Below are positions 53,152 to 61,763 of a stretch of 64,000 bases of DNA, in pieces. The DNA lies in contig NZ_JANZYO010000001.1 in NCBI RefSeq assembly GCF_025506335.1, forward strand, positions 528,074 through 592,073, written 5' to 3'. This DNA is from Mumia quercus. GTDB taxonomy: Bacteria > Actinomycetota > Actinomycetes > Propionibacteriales > Nocardioidaceae. Numbering within the stretch: position 1 is the stretch's first letter; every line of letters begins with the position of its first letter. Under the pieces are notes generated by a model, which saw only the letters and a list, made by a program, of their open reading frames with translations, was not told the DNA's origin and made no database searches. Made by a program: the position numbers and the translations under genes.

Positions 53152-54194
53152 ACCCCGTGCTCGCGATCGGCCTGGTCGTCGTCCTGCTGGCGCTCAACGC
53201 CCTGTTCGTCGCCGCGGAGTTCGCCCTGATCTCGGCTCGCCGTACGCAGCTGGAGCCCCAGGCGCAGGCCGGCTCTCGCCCCGCTCGGCTCGCGATCCGT
53301 GCGATGGAGCGCGTCAGCCTCGCGATGGCGGCGGCGCAGCTCGGCATCACGCTGTGCTCCCTGGGCCTCGGGGCCGTCGGCGAGCCGGCGATCGCGCACC
53401 TCTTCGAGCCCGTCTTCGACGCGCTCGGCGTGCCCCACGCGATGGTGCACCCGATCTCGTTCGTCATCGCGATGGGGATCGTGACCTACCTCCACGTCGT
53501 GCTGGGCGAGATGGTGCCGAAGAACGTCGCGCTCGCCGGCCCCGACAGGGCGGTCCTGTGGCTAGGGCCGTTCATGGTCGGCGTGATCCTCGTGCTGAAG
53601 CCGTTCGTCGTCGCGCTCAACGCCATCGCCAACACGGCGATCCGCCTGATGAGGCTCGAGCCGAAGGACGAGGTCGGCACCACGTTCACCTCGGACGAGG
53701 TCGCCGGGCTCCTCGACGAGTCCCACCGCGAGGGCCTGCTCGACTCGGAGGAGTACGAGCTCGTCTCGGGCGCGCTGGGGTTCGAGGCCGGCACCGTCGA
53801 GCGGGTGCTGCTGCCCCGGGACTCGCTCCGTACCGTCTCGCTCGGGGCGACCCGCGCCGACGTCGAGACAGCGTGCGCGCAGACCGGCTTCTCGCGCTTC
53901 CCGGTCACCGACTCGCACGGATCGCTGGTCGGCTACCTGCACATCAAGGACGCTCTCGAGGTGTCGGAGGAGTCCCGGCCGATCCCCGCGAAGTGGATCC
54001 GACCCCTCGGCTCCGTCCGCCGGAGCACGCGCCTGTACGACGCGCTGCGCCACATGCAGCAACGTGGGGCCCACATGGCCCGTGTGGTCGGTGACGACGG
54101 TGAGGCGCTGGGCGTCGTGATGCTCGAGGACGTCCTCGAAGAGCTCGTCGGCGAGGTGCGCGACCCTGCCCGCCGTGCCGTCGAGCCCGGGTGA
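53148..54194 (+). CDS. CNNM-type transporter lacking CorC domain (pair 2, second gene)
   Basis: 348 residues: DUF21 domain (LFVAAEFALISARRTQLEPQ, AAAQLGITLCSLGLGAVGEPAIAHLF, LHVVLGEMVPKNVALAGPD) and two CBS domains (TVERVLLPRDSLRTVSLGATRADVETACAQTGFSRFPVT and RVVGDDGEALGVVMLEDVLEELVGEV), ending without CorC_HlyC, as in the second gene of pair 1. The ATG overlaps its partner's stop. A heteromer with the upstream protein is the natural inference. The penicillin-acylase gene starts 17 bp on with a separate leaderless promoter. Confidence 0.92.
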   Translation: MNPVLAIGLVVVLLALNALFVAAEFALISARRTQLEPQAQAGSRPARLAIRAMERVSLAMAAAQLGITLCSLGLGAVGEPAIAHLFEPVFDALGVPHAMVHPISFVIAMGIVTYLHVVLGEMVPKNVALAGPDRAVLWLGPFMVGVILVLKPFVVALNAIANTAIRLMRLEPKDEVGTTFTSDEVAGLLDESHREGLLDSEEYELVSGALGFEAGTVERVLLPRDSLRTVSLGATRADVETACAQTGFSRFPVTDSHGSLVGYLHIKDALEVSEESRPIPAKWIRPLGSVRRSTRLYDALRHMQQRGAHMARVVGDDGEALGVVMLEDVLEELVGEVRDPARRAVEPG

Positions 54195-54210
54195 ACGGCA
54201 CAATGCACGA

Positions 54211-56817
54211 GTGCGCGACCTGGCCCTACGACTGCGACCCGTGTTGACCCGCCGACTCTTCGCGATCCTCGCGATCCTGGTGGCGGTGGTGCTGGTCGCG
54301 GTCGCCGTGCTCGGCGTGGTGACCGTCCGCAAGCCCTTCCCGGACCGCGAGGGCACTGCGCAGCTGGCCGGGCTGGGAGCCGATGTCACGGTCCTGCGCG
54401 ACGACTACGGCATCCCGCAGGTCTATGCGGAGACCGCCGAGGACCTCTTCATGGCGCAGGGGTACGTCCACGCGCAGGACCGCTTCTTCGAGATGGACTT
54501 CCGTCGCCACGTGACCGCGGGTCGGCTGGCCGAGCTCGTCGGGGAGGCGGCCCTCGAGACCGACAAGTTCGTCCGGACGATGGGCTGGCGCCGCGTCGCC
54601 GAGCAGGAGCTCGCCCGGCTGGCGCCCGCCACCCGCCGCTACCTGGAGGCGTACGCCCGCGGCGTCAACGCCTACATCGGTGACCGGGAGGCCTCCGCGC
54701 TGTCCCTCGAGTACTCGGTGCTCTCGCTCCGCGGCTCGGCGTACGAGCCGGAGCCGTGGACCCCGACCGACTCGCTCGCGTGGCTGAAGGCGATGGCGTG
54801 GGACCTGCGCAGCAACATGAGCGACGAGATCGAGCGGGTCCTGGCGACGGAGAAGCTCTCCCGCGCCCAGGTCGACACCCTCTATCCCGGCTTCCCGTTC
54901 CGCCGCCACGACCCGATCGTCACCCAGGGCAACGTCGTCGACGGCACGTTCGACCAGTCTTCGGGGGAGCGGCGCAACGCCGACACCGACCGCGCGGCCG
55001 ACGTCCCTGAGGCGACGCCGACCGACGGCGAGGAGTCCGAGGACGTCGCCCTGCGGGACCTGCTCGGCTCGATGCAGGGTGTCGCCGACGTCGCCAAGGG
55101 GCTGCCGACCTTGCTGGGTTTCGGCGACGGCATCGGCTCCAACGCCTGGGCGATCTCGGGGGAGCGCAGCGCCACCGGGGAGCCGATCCTCGCCAACGAC
55201 CCGCACCTCGCACCGAGCATGCCGGGCATCTGGCACCAGATGGGCCTGCACTGCCGCAAGGTCGGCGACGAGTGCCCGTTCGACGTCGCGGGGTTCACCT
55301 TCTCGGGGATGCCCGGGGTGGTCGTCGGCCACAACGCCGACATCGCCTGGGGTGTCACGACGATGTATCCCGACGTCACCGACCTCTACATCGAGCAGAT
55401 CCAGGGCGACCGCTACCTCTACGACGGCCGCTGGCTCCCGCTCGTCACCCGCGAGGAGACGTTCGAGGTCGCGGGCGGGAAGTCCGAGACCATCACGGTC
55501 CGCGAGACGCAGCACGGGCCGCTGCTGTCCGACGTCGACGACACCCTCGCGGACGTGGGCGAACGCGCCGGCGGCGGGAGCACGTACGGCGTCTCGCTGC
55601 AGTGGACCGCGCTCACGCCGGGCCGGACGATGGATGCCGTCTTCGGGATCGACAAGGCCCACGACTGGGCGAGCTTCCGCAAGGCGGCGCGGTTGTTCGC
55701 GGTGCCCTCGCAGAACCTCGTGTACGCCGACACCGAGGGCAACATCGGCTACCAGGCACCCGGGCAGGTGCCGATCCGCAAGCGCGGTGACGGCACGTGG
55801 CCGGTGCCCGGGTGGGACCCGTCGTACGGCTGGAAGGGCTTCATCCCGTACGAGGAGCTACCGTCGGTGCTCAACCCTGCGGAGGGTTACGTGGTCACCG
55901 CCAACCAGCAGGTGATCGGGCGCCAGTACCCGTACCTCATCGGGACCGGCCAGGCGGCGGGCTACCGCAGTCAGCGCATCATCGAGCTCCTCCAAGGCTC
56001 GTCGAAGCTGTCGGTGGCCGACATGACCCGGATCCAGAACGACACGCACAACGGGCAGGCCCGGACGCTCCTGCCGCACCTCCTCGAGATCGACCTCGGC
56101 AGCGGCTACTACGCCGACGGTCAGGAGCTGCTGCGTGCCTGGAGCAGCCAGGACCAGGACCGTGACTCGGCGGCAGCGGCGTACTTCGCGGCGGTCTGGC
56201 GCAACCTCCTCGCGCGGACGTTCCACGACGACCTGCCGCAGGAGGTGTGGCCGGCCGGTGGCGAGCGGTGGTTCGAGGTCGTGCGCCGCCTGCTGAACAG
56301 CCCGGACAGCGACTGGTGGGACGACCGTACGACGAAGTCGGTCCGGGAGACCCGTGACGACGTGCTGCGCACCGCCATGCGCGACGCCCGCGACGAGATG
56401 ACGCGGCGCCAGTCGCTCGATCCCGACCGGTGGTCCTGGGGCAACGTGCACCAGCTCACCTTGGAGAACCAGACGCTCGGGACGTCTGGCATCACGCTGG
56501 TCGAGAAGCTGTTCAACCGTGGTCCGTACGGGCTCGGGGGTGGCTCGGGCATCGTCGACGCCACCGGCTGGGACGCAGCCGAGGGGTACGAGGTGACGGC
56601 CGTCCCGTCGATGCGGATGGTGGTCGACCTCAGCGATCTCGACAAGTCGCGGTGGATCAACCTCACCGGCGTGTCGGGTCACCCGTTCCACCGCAACTAC
56701 ACCGACCAGACCAAGCTGTGGGTCGACGGCAAGACGCTGCCGTGGGCGTACACGTCCGACGCCGTCGAGAAGGCCGCACGCGACGAGCTCCGGCTGACCG
56801 CCGAGCTGGAGCAGTAG
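54211..56817 (+). CDS. Penicillin acylase-family Ntn hydrolase
   Basis: 868 residues. A membrane anchor (LFAILAILVAVVLVAVAVLGVV, residues about 15-37) is followed by the A chain (VTVLRDDYGIPQVYAETAEDLFMAQGYVHAQDRFFEMDFRRHVTAGRLAELVG). Autocatalytic cleavage is expected before Ser310 in IGSNAWAISGERS, the N-terminal nucleophile of the B chain; ANDPHLAPSMPGIWHQMGLH, GHNADIAWGVTTMYPDVTDL and VVTANQQVIGRQYPYLI follow. The family hydrolyses penicillins, acyl-homoserine lactones or other N-acyl compounds; the substrate here is open. GTG 54211 is 6 nt after CACAAT. It converges with the formyl-THF cyclo-ligase gene at 12 bp. Confidence 0.93.
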   Translation: MRDLALRLRPVLTRRLFAILAILVAVVLVAVAVLGVVTVRKPFPDREGTAQLAGLGADVTVLRDDYGIPQVYAETAEDLFMAQGYVHAQDRFFEMDFRRHVTAGRLAELVGEAALETDKFVRTMGWRRVAEQELARLAPATRRYLEAYARGVNAYIGDREASALSLEYSVLSLRGSAYEPEPWTPTDSLAWLKAMAWDLRSNMSDEIERVLATEKLSRAQVDTLYPGFPFRRHDPIVTQGNVVDGTFDQSSGERRNADTDRAADVPEATPTDGEESEDVALRDLLGSMQGVADVAKGLPTLLGFGDGIGSNAWAISGERSATGEPILANDPHLAPSMPGIWHQMGLHCRKVGDECPFDVAGFTFSGMPGVVVGHNADIAWGVTTMYPDVTDLYIEQIQGDRYLYDGRWLPLVTREETFEVAGGKSETITVRETQHGPLLSDVDDTLADVGERAGGGSTYGVSLQWTALTPGRTMDAVFGIDKAHDWASFRKAARLFAVPSQNLVYADTEGNIGYQAPGQVPIRKRGDGTWPVPGWDPSYGWKGFIPYEELPSVLNPAEGYVVTANQQVIGRQYPYLIGTGQAAGYRSQRIIELLQGSSKLSVADMTRIQNDTHNGQARTLLPHLLEIDLGSGYYADGQELLRAWSSQDQDRDSAAAAYFAAVWRNLLARTFHDDLPQEVWPAGGERWFEVVRRLLNSPDSDWWDDRTTKSVRETRDDVLRTAMRDARDEMTRRQSLDPDRWSWGNVHQLTLENQTLGTSGITLVEKLFNRGPYGLGGGSGIVDATGWDAAEGYEVTAVPSMRMVVDLSDLDKSRWINLTGVSGHPFHRNYTDQTKLWVDGKTLPWAYTSDAVEKAARDELRLTAELEQ

Positions 56818-56829
56818 GGGCGCCGCCGC

Positions 56830-57414
56830 CTAGCCAGGGTGAGGGCGGGGCGGGAGGTGCAGCGTGCGGTCAGGGGTGACGACGAGGTCGACCCGTTCGT
56901 CGTGGTCCTGGGGGTGCACGTCGTCGACGACCTCGTGATCGTACGCGAGCGCGAGGCGCCAGACGGCGGGGTGCGCGGCGAGGGCGGTGTCGTAGTACCC
57001 GCCGCCGCGGCCGAGGCGGAAGCCGGCGACGTCCACCGCGAGCGCGGGGACGAGCGCGACCTCCACGGTCGACAGTCCACCGGGCTCGTCGGGACCGAGG
57101 GGCTCGGGGATGTCGAAGCGCCCGAGCGTGAGGCGTTCTCGCCCCTCGTACAGGGCCCACGCCATCTGGCGGCGCGGCAGCGCCCGCGGGACGAGGACCT
57201 CCAGACCCCGCGCGCGCAGCGCGTCGACCAGCGCCCACGTCGACGGCTCACGGCCGACCGACAGGTAGGCGGCGACCCGTCGCGTCGCGCCTGTCGCCTC
57301 CACCGCCGCGAGCGCGTGGGTGCACAGCGGATGCTCCGCGGCGACGACGTCGGCGTCGGCCAGACCGGCCCTCCGGTCGAGCAGCCTCTCGCGCAGGCGA
57401 TCCTTCGCGGTCAC
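56830..57414 (-). CDS. 5-formyltetrahydrofolate cyclo-ligase
   Basis: 194 residues. N-terminal RLRERLLDRRAGL (R/K-rich substrate site), VAAYLSVGREPSTWALVDALRARGLEVLVPRAL, LVPALAVDVAGFRLGRGGGYYDTALA (the GRGGGYYD Mg-ATP motif) and LAYDHEVVDDVHPQDHDERVDLVVTP. The enzyme makes 5,10-methenyl-THF from folinate with ATP in the cytosol. The gene is divergent from UGPase, as in many actinobacteria, where folate salvage and the Glp division cluster lie side by side. GTG 57414 is the only sensible start. Confidence 0.94.
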   Translation of the reverse strand: MTAKDRLRERLLDRRAGLADADVVAAEHPLCTHALAAVEATGATRRVAAYLSVGREPSTWALVDALRARGLEVLVPRALPRRQMAWALYEGRERLTLGRFDIPEPLGPDEPGGLSTVEVALVPALAVDVAGFRLGRGGGYYDTALAAHPAVWRLALAYDHEVVDDVHPQDHDERVDLVVTPDRTLHLPPRPHPG

Positions 57415-57444
57415 ATCCTGACGGTAGTGCCTACCATGACTCGC

Positions 57445-58830
57445 ATGAGTGCAGAGGGACTGGCAGCCGCACGTCAGGCGATGGAGGAGGCAGGGGTCCC
57501 GTCACGGGCGATCGACGTCTTTGCCCACTACTACCGCGAGCTCGAGGAAGGCGCCACGGGTCTGATCCCCGAGGCCGACGTCGACCCGCTCGACCCGCCC
57601 CCGCGGCTGGCCGACGCGCAGGTCGACGACGACGCGGCGCGCGAGGCGCTGAGTCGGACGGTCGTGATCAAGCTCAACGGAGGCCTGGGCACGTCCATGG
57701 GGATGGACAAGGCGAAGTCGCTCCTCCCGGTCCGCGGCGACAGGACGTTCCTCGACGTGGTGGTGGAGCAGGTGCGCCACGTCCGGGCGGAGTACGACGT
57801 GTCGCTGCCGCTGGTCCTCATGGACAGCTTCCGGACCCGCGAGGACACCCTCGAGGCGCTCTCGGCGTACCCGGACTTCGCCGTCCAGGGACTCCCGCTG
57901 GACTTCCTCCAGAACAAGGAGCCGAAGCTCCGCGCGGACGACCTCACCCCAGTTTCCTGGCCCCAGGACCCGAGCCTCGAGTGGACGCCGCCGGGCCACG
58001 GCGACCTCTACACCGCCCTCGACGCGTCCGGCACGCTCCAGGCGTTGATCGACCAGGGCTACCGGTACGCGTCGGTCTCGAACTCCGACAACCTCGGTGC
58101 GTTCCCGAGCCCGCGGATGGCCGGCTGGTTCGCCCAGTCCGGCGCCCCGTACGCGGCGGAGGTCTGCCGCCGTACCCAGGCCGACGTCAAGGGTGGCTAC
58201 CTGGTCCGCCGCAAGTCCGACGGACGGCTGGTGCTGCGCGAGACGGCGCAGACCCCCAAGGAAGACCAGCCGCGCGCCGACGACATCACCCGTCACCGCT
58301 GGTTCCACACCAACAACCTGTGGTTCGACCTCGAGGCGCTCGCGGCGGTGATCGAGGAGACCGGCGGGGTCCTGGGGCTGCCGCTGATCCGCAACGAGAA
58401 GACGGTCGACCCCACCGACCCGGACTCGCCGGCGGTCATCCAGGTCGAGTCGGCGATGGGTGCGATCGTGCAGGTCTTCGACGGAGCGGTCGCGATCGAG
58501 GTCGACCGCAGCCGTTTCCTCCCGGTCAAGACCACCGACGACCTGCTCCTCGTACGGTCGGACTTCTACGCGCTCAGCGACGACTTCCACCTGGTCGCGG
58601 CGGACGAGGACGCGCCGCTCGTACGTCTGGACAAGAGCGTCTACAAGCTCGTCCAGGAGTTCGACAAGCGGTTCCCCGCGGGGCCCGTGAGCCTGATCGA
58701 CGCCCGCAGCCTCACCGTCGAGGGCGACTGGACCTTCGGCGCCGACGTCCGCGTCGTCGGTGACGTCACGGTGCCTGCGGAGGGCTCTCCCGGGACGATC
58801 CCCGACGGCACGACGCTCTCGGGGTCATAG
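57445..58830 (+). CDS. UTP-glucose-1-phosphate uridylyltransferase (UDPGP type)
   Basis: 461 residues of the eukaryote-like UDPGP family rather than bacterial GalU. Motifs: VVIKLNGGLGTSMGMDKAKSLLPVR, SFRTREDTLEAL, LDFLQNKEPKL, WTPPGHGDLYTALDASG, SVSNSDNLGA, FHTNNLWFDLEAL and the C-terminal SRFLPVKTTDDLLLVRSDFYAL. It supplies UDP-glucose for the cell envelope and glycans. Start: ATG 57445 is 7 nt after TACCAT (57432-57437), so it is preferred to ATG 57436. It heads the glp-moaC-mogA-GNAT-sepX line of genes, though glp has its own leaderless promoter overlapping this gene's stop. Confidence 0.92.
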   Translation: MSAEGLAAARQAMEEAGVPSRAIDVFAHYYRELEEGATGLIPEADVDPLDPPPRLADAQVDDDAAREALSRTVVIKLNGGLGTSMGMDKAKSLLPVRGDRTFLDVVVEQVRHVRAEYDVSLPLVLMDSFRTREDTLEALSAYPDFAVQGLPLDFLQNKEPKLRADDLTPVSWPQDPSLEWTPPGHGDLYTALDASGTLQALIDQGYRYASVSNSDNLGAFPSPRMAGWFAQSGAPYAAEVCRRTQADVKGGYLVRRKSDGRLVLRETAQTPKEDQPRADDITRHRWFHTNNLWFDLEALAAVIEETGGVLGLPLIRNEKTVDPTDPDSPAVIQVESAMGAIVQVFDGAVAIEVDRSRFLPVKTTDDLLLVRSDFYALSDDFHLVAADEDAPLVRLDKSVYKLVQEFDKRFPAGPVSLIDARSLTVEGDWTFGADVRVVGDVTVPAEGSPGTIPDGTTLSGS

Positions 58831-58840
58831 GCTGTCGCCC

Positions 58841-60061
58841 ATGCGTACCGTCGACGAGCACCTGGAGAAGCTGCTCGACCTGATCGGCCCGCTGCAGCCG
58901 TACGACCAGCCGCTGCTGGAGTCGCTCGGGCTGCCGCTGGTCGACGACGTGGTGAGTCCGATCGACTTGCCTCGCTTCACGAACTCGGCGATGGACGGCT
59001 ACGCGGTGCGGGCGGCGGACGTCGTCGGGGCCAACCGCGAGTTCCCGGTGGTGCTCCCCGTCGTGGGTGAGCAGGCTGCCGGCGCCAGCACACCGATGGC
59101 ACTGACGCCGAAGACGGCGGTCAAGATCATGACCGGCGCGCCGCTCCCGTCGGGCGCCGACGCGGTGGTGCCGATCGAGCTCACCGACGGCGGCGACGCC
59201 GAGGTGAAGGTCTACCAGGCGCGCCGTGCCGGTGAGAACGTCCGCCCTGCCGGTGAGGATGTCGCGGCGGGCGAGATCGTCGCCGAGGCGGGGACGGTGC
59301 TCGGTCCCCGCGAGGTCGGCCTGCTGGCCTCGCTCGGCTTCGCGCGGCTGCGGGCGCGTCCGCGTCCGCGGGTGGTCGTGCTGTCCACGGGCGCCGAGCT
59401 GCGCGAGCCGGGGGCGCGGCTCGACTACGACTCCATCTACGACGGCAACTCGTACATGCTGGCCGCCAGCGCGCGCGCAGCCGGCGCGATCGCGTACCGG
59501 GTGGGGATCACCTCCGACGACCCGCGCGAGTTCGCCGACAAGCTCAACGACCAGCTGGTCCGGGCGGACCTCGTCGTGACCAGCGGCGGCATCAGCAAGG
59601 GCGCGTACGACGTGGTGAAGGCGGCGCTGTCCGACCTCGGCACGGTCGAGTTCGCCGAGGTGGCGATGCAGCCCGGCAAGCCTCAGGGGTTCGGCACCGT
59701 CGGCGAGGAGAAGACGCCCATCGTCACACTGCCGGGCAACCCGGTGTCGTCGTACGTGTCGTTCGAGGTGTTCGTGCTGCCGATGCTGCGTCGGATGATG
59801 GGCAAGCTGCCCTACCGCCGTCCGCTCGTCCAGGCCACGATGACCGAGGAGATCCGCTCGCCGGCGGGACGTCGCCAGTTCCTGCGGGGCTGGCTCGAGG
59901 TCAACGGACGCGGCGTACGGGTGACCCCCGTCAGCGGCCCCGGCTCGCACCTCGTCGCGGGCCTCGCCCGCGCCAACTGCCTCATCGTGGTCGAAGAGGA
60001 CGAGACGGCCCTGCACGTCGGTGACACCGCCAAGGTGATGTTCCTGGACCGGGAGTTCTGA
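58841..60061 (+). CDS. glp: Molybdotransferase-like divisome protein Glp (MoeA-like)
   Basis: 406 residues with MoeA domain order: N-terminal [25 protein letters not shown], domain with [21 protein letters not shown], the MoCF-binding domain ([62 protein letters not shown]) and the C-terminal SAF-like barrel ([13 protein letters not shown]...[17 protein letters not shown]). In actinobacteria the copy next to UGPase and SepX/GlpR is the gephyrin-like Glp that binds FtsZ and recruits GlpR to the septum, rather than the true molybdenum insertase. Its active-site residues look intact, so a dual role is possible. TAGGCT (58828-58833) is 7 nt before the ATG. Confidence 0.9.
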   Translation: MRTVDEHLEKLLDLIGPLQPYDQPLLESLGLPLVDDVVSPIDLPRFTNSAMDGYAVRAADVVGANREFPVVLPVVGEQAAGASTPMALTPKTAVKIMTGAPLPSGADAVVPIELTDGGDAEVKVYQARRAGENVRPAGEDVAAGEIVAEAGTVLGPREVGLLASLGFARLRARPRPRVVVLSTGAELREPGARLDYDSIYDGNSYMLAASARAAGAIAYRVGITSDDPREFADKLNDQLVRADLVVTSGGISKGAYDVVKAALSDLGTVEFAEVAMQPGKPQGFGTVGEEKTPIVTLPGNPVSSYVSFEVFVLPMLRRMMGKLPYRRPLVQATMTEEIRSPAGRRQFLRGWLEVNGRGVRVTPVSGPGSHLVAGLARANCLIVVEEDETALHVGDTAKVMFLDREF

Positions 60062-60531
60062 TGGGCGAGCGGCTCACGCACGTCGACGAGCAGGGCGCGG
60101 CCCGGATGGTCGACGTCTCCGCGAAGGACGAGACGCGTCGCCAGGCCACCGCGACCGGCCTGGTCCGGACGACACCGGAGGTGGTCGCGCTCCTTCGCGC
60201 GGGCGACGTCCCGAAGGGCGACGCGCTCGGCGTCGCTCGTGTTGCCGGGATCATGGCCGCGAAGCGTACGCCGGACCTCGTCCCGCTGTGCCACCCGCTG
60301 GCGATCACCGGTGTCGAGGTCGAGCTGGACGTCACCGACGACGGCGTGGCGATCACCGCGACGGTCCGCACCACCGGCCGTACGGGGGTCGAGATGGAGG
60401 CCCTCACCTCGGTCAGCGTGGCTGCGCTGACGGTGGTGGACATGATCAAGGCCGTCGACAAGCACGCCGTGATCTCCGATGTCCGGGTCCGGGCGAAGTC
60501 CGGCGGCAAGAGCGGGGACTGGTCGGCATGA
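60061..60531 (+). CDS. moaC: Cyclic pyranopterin monophosphate synthase
   Basis: 156 residues, standard MoaC length. [31 protein letters not shown] is the family start; [31 protein letters not shown] contains the active-site Lys and His; [28 protein letters not shown] and [12 protein letters not shown] follow. It converts the MoaA product to cyclic pyranopterin phosphate in molybdenum-cofactor synthesis. Its ATG shares one base with the glp stop and its end overlaps mogA (ATGA). Confidence 0.96.
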   Translation: MGERLTHVDEQGAARMVDVSAKDETRRQATATGLVRTTPEVVALLRAGDVPKGDALGVARVAGIMAAKRTPDLVPLCHPLAITGVEVELDVTDDGVAITATVRTTGRTGVEMEALTSVSVAALTVVDMIKAVDKHAVISDVRVRAKSGGKSGDWSA

Positions 60532-61025
60532 AGGCCCTGGTCGTCACCTGCTCCAACCGTGCCGCAGCAGGTGTGTACGAGGACACGACGGGGCCGCTGA
60601 TCGTCGAGGCGCTCCGTGACTGGGGCTTCGAGGTCGCCGAGCCCCTCGTCGTGCCCGACGGGCTGCCGGTCGAGGAGGCGCTGCGCGAGGCGGTCGAGCT
60701 GCGCTACGAGGCGGTCGTCACGACCGGCGGGACGGGCATCAGCCCGACCGACGCCACTCCGGAGGCGACCGAGGCCGTCTTGGACCGGACGCTCCCCGGC
60801 GTCGCCGAGGCGATCCGCGCGCACGGGGTCGCCGCCGGTGTCCCGACCGCGATGCTCTCGCGGGGGATGGCAGGGGTGGCCGACCACACCGTCATCGTGA
60901 ACCTTCCCGGCTCGCGCGGGGGCGTCAAGGACGGCCTCGAGGTGCTGGCCGGCGTGCTGCGGCACGCGGTCGAGCAGGTCGCGGGTGTCGACCACGTCCG
61001 CAGCGACGACGGCGGTGCGTCCTGA
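60528..61025 (+). CDS. Molybdenum cofactor biosynthesis protein MogA/MoaB
   Basis: 165 residues of the MoCF_biosynth fold: [106 protein letters not shown]. It adenylylates molybdopterin before metal insertion, together with a MoeA-type protein. It is tightly coupled to moaC (ATGA). Its TGA overlaps a CTG that probably starts the next gene. Confidence 0.94.
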   Translation: MKALVVTCSNRAAAGVYEDTTGPLIVEALRDWGFEVAEPLVVPDGLPVEEALREAVELRYEAVVTTGGTGISPTDATPEATEAVLDRTLPGVAEAIRAHGVAAGVPTAMLSRGMAGVADHTVIVNLPGSRGGVKDGLEVLAGVLRHAVEQVAGVDHVRSDDGGAS

Positions 61026-61630
61026 GCACCGGGTGGCCGGCGACCCTCCACCACGGTCCGGTGGGGCTCCGGCCGATCCGACGCAGCGACGCCCGTACGT
61101 GGGCGCGGCTGCGCCAGGAGTCCGCCGACTGGCTCGGACGGTGGGAGGCGACGCTGCCGAGCACCGTGCCCGCCGCCGGACGGTCGTACGGGGCGGCGGT
61201 CCGCTCGCTGCGCCACCAGGCGTCGCAGGGCCGTGCGCTGCCGTTCGTCACGACGTACGGCAGCGACCAGATGATCGGCCAGGTCACCGTCTCGGGGATC
61301 ACGTGGGGCTCCGCGCGCTGGGCGCAGATCGGCTACTGGATCGCACGTCCGTACGCCGGCCGCGGCATCACGACCACCGCGGTGGCGATGGCAGCCGACC
61401 ACTGCTTCGAGGCGCTCGGGCTGCACCGCATCGAGATCGCCATCCGACCCGAGAACCGCTCGAGCCTGCGCATCGTCGAGAAGCTGGGCTTCGACCGCAT
61501 CGGTATCGCGCCGCGGTACCTGCACATCGACGGCGCGTGGCGCGACCACGTGCTCTTCGCCGTCACGTCCGAGCAGGTCGTGCCGGGGGGACTGCTGGCG
61601 AGGGTGGACTCGAGCGCCGTCGACCGGTGA
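61022..61630 (+). CDS. GNAT N-acetyltransferase (RimJ/RimL type), probable CTG start
   Basis: The domain is clear: VGLRPIRRSDARTWARLRQESADWLGRWEATLP, MIGQVTVSGITWGSARWAQIGYWIARPYAGRGITTTAVAMAADHCFEALGLHRIEIAIRPENRSSLRIVEKLGFDRIGIAPRYLHIDGAWRDHVLFA, typical of RimJ ribosomal-protein/alanine acetyltransferases (acetyl-CoA loop YAGRGI). The conserved N-terminal [17 protein letters not shown] begins right at CTG 61022, which overlaps the mogA stop as CTGA, like the ATGA junctions of the preceding genes. With GTG 61061 the first 13 residues would be lost. I favour the CTG start, 202 residues. Confidence 0.88.
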   Translation: MSTGWPATLHHGPVGLRPIRRSDARTWARLRQESADWLGRWEATLPSTVPAAGRSYGAAVRSLRHQASQGRALPFVTTYGSDQMIGQVTVSGITWGSARWAQIGYWIARPYAGRGITTTAVAMAADHCFEALGLHRIEIAIRPENRSSLRIVEKLGFDRIGIAPRYLHIDGAWRDHVLFAVTSEQVVPGGLLARVDSSAVDR

Positions 61631-61650
61631 TGATCTGCGGGGTGAGCTGC

Positions 61651-61701
61651 GCGGATCCCTTGACAACGCGGATCCCTTGACAACGCGGATCCCTTGACAA
61701 C
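61651..61701. repeat. Triple 17-bp repeat with -35-like TTGACA
   Basis: GCGGATCCCTTGACAAC occurs three times head to tail (61651, 61668, 61685), each with a BamHI site (GGATCC) and the consensus -35 hexamer TTGACA. The last copy is 51 bp upstream of the sepX -10 box, too far for it to be the -35 of that promoter. No other gene or site was seen in the 133-bp gap (61631-61763). Confidence 0.85.
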
Positions 61702-61763
61702 TCTGCGCGACACACCGACCGAGGTCCCCGAGGGGAGGCGTTCGCAGCGCGTACGGTTCTTCC

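Noticed and set aside
58841-61025. Plain molybdenum-cofactor operon
   Set aside because: MoaA, MoaE and MoaD are missing, and the glp-SepX linkage argues that the MoeA-like gene belongs mainly to cell division.
61651-61701. TTGACA repeats as the sepX promoter -35
   Set aside because: The last TTGACA ends 52 bp before the TACGGT box; 16-18 bp is needed, and no other -10 is at that distance.
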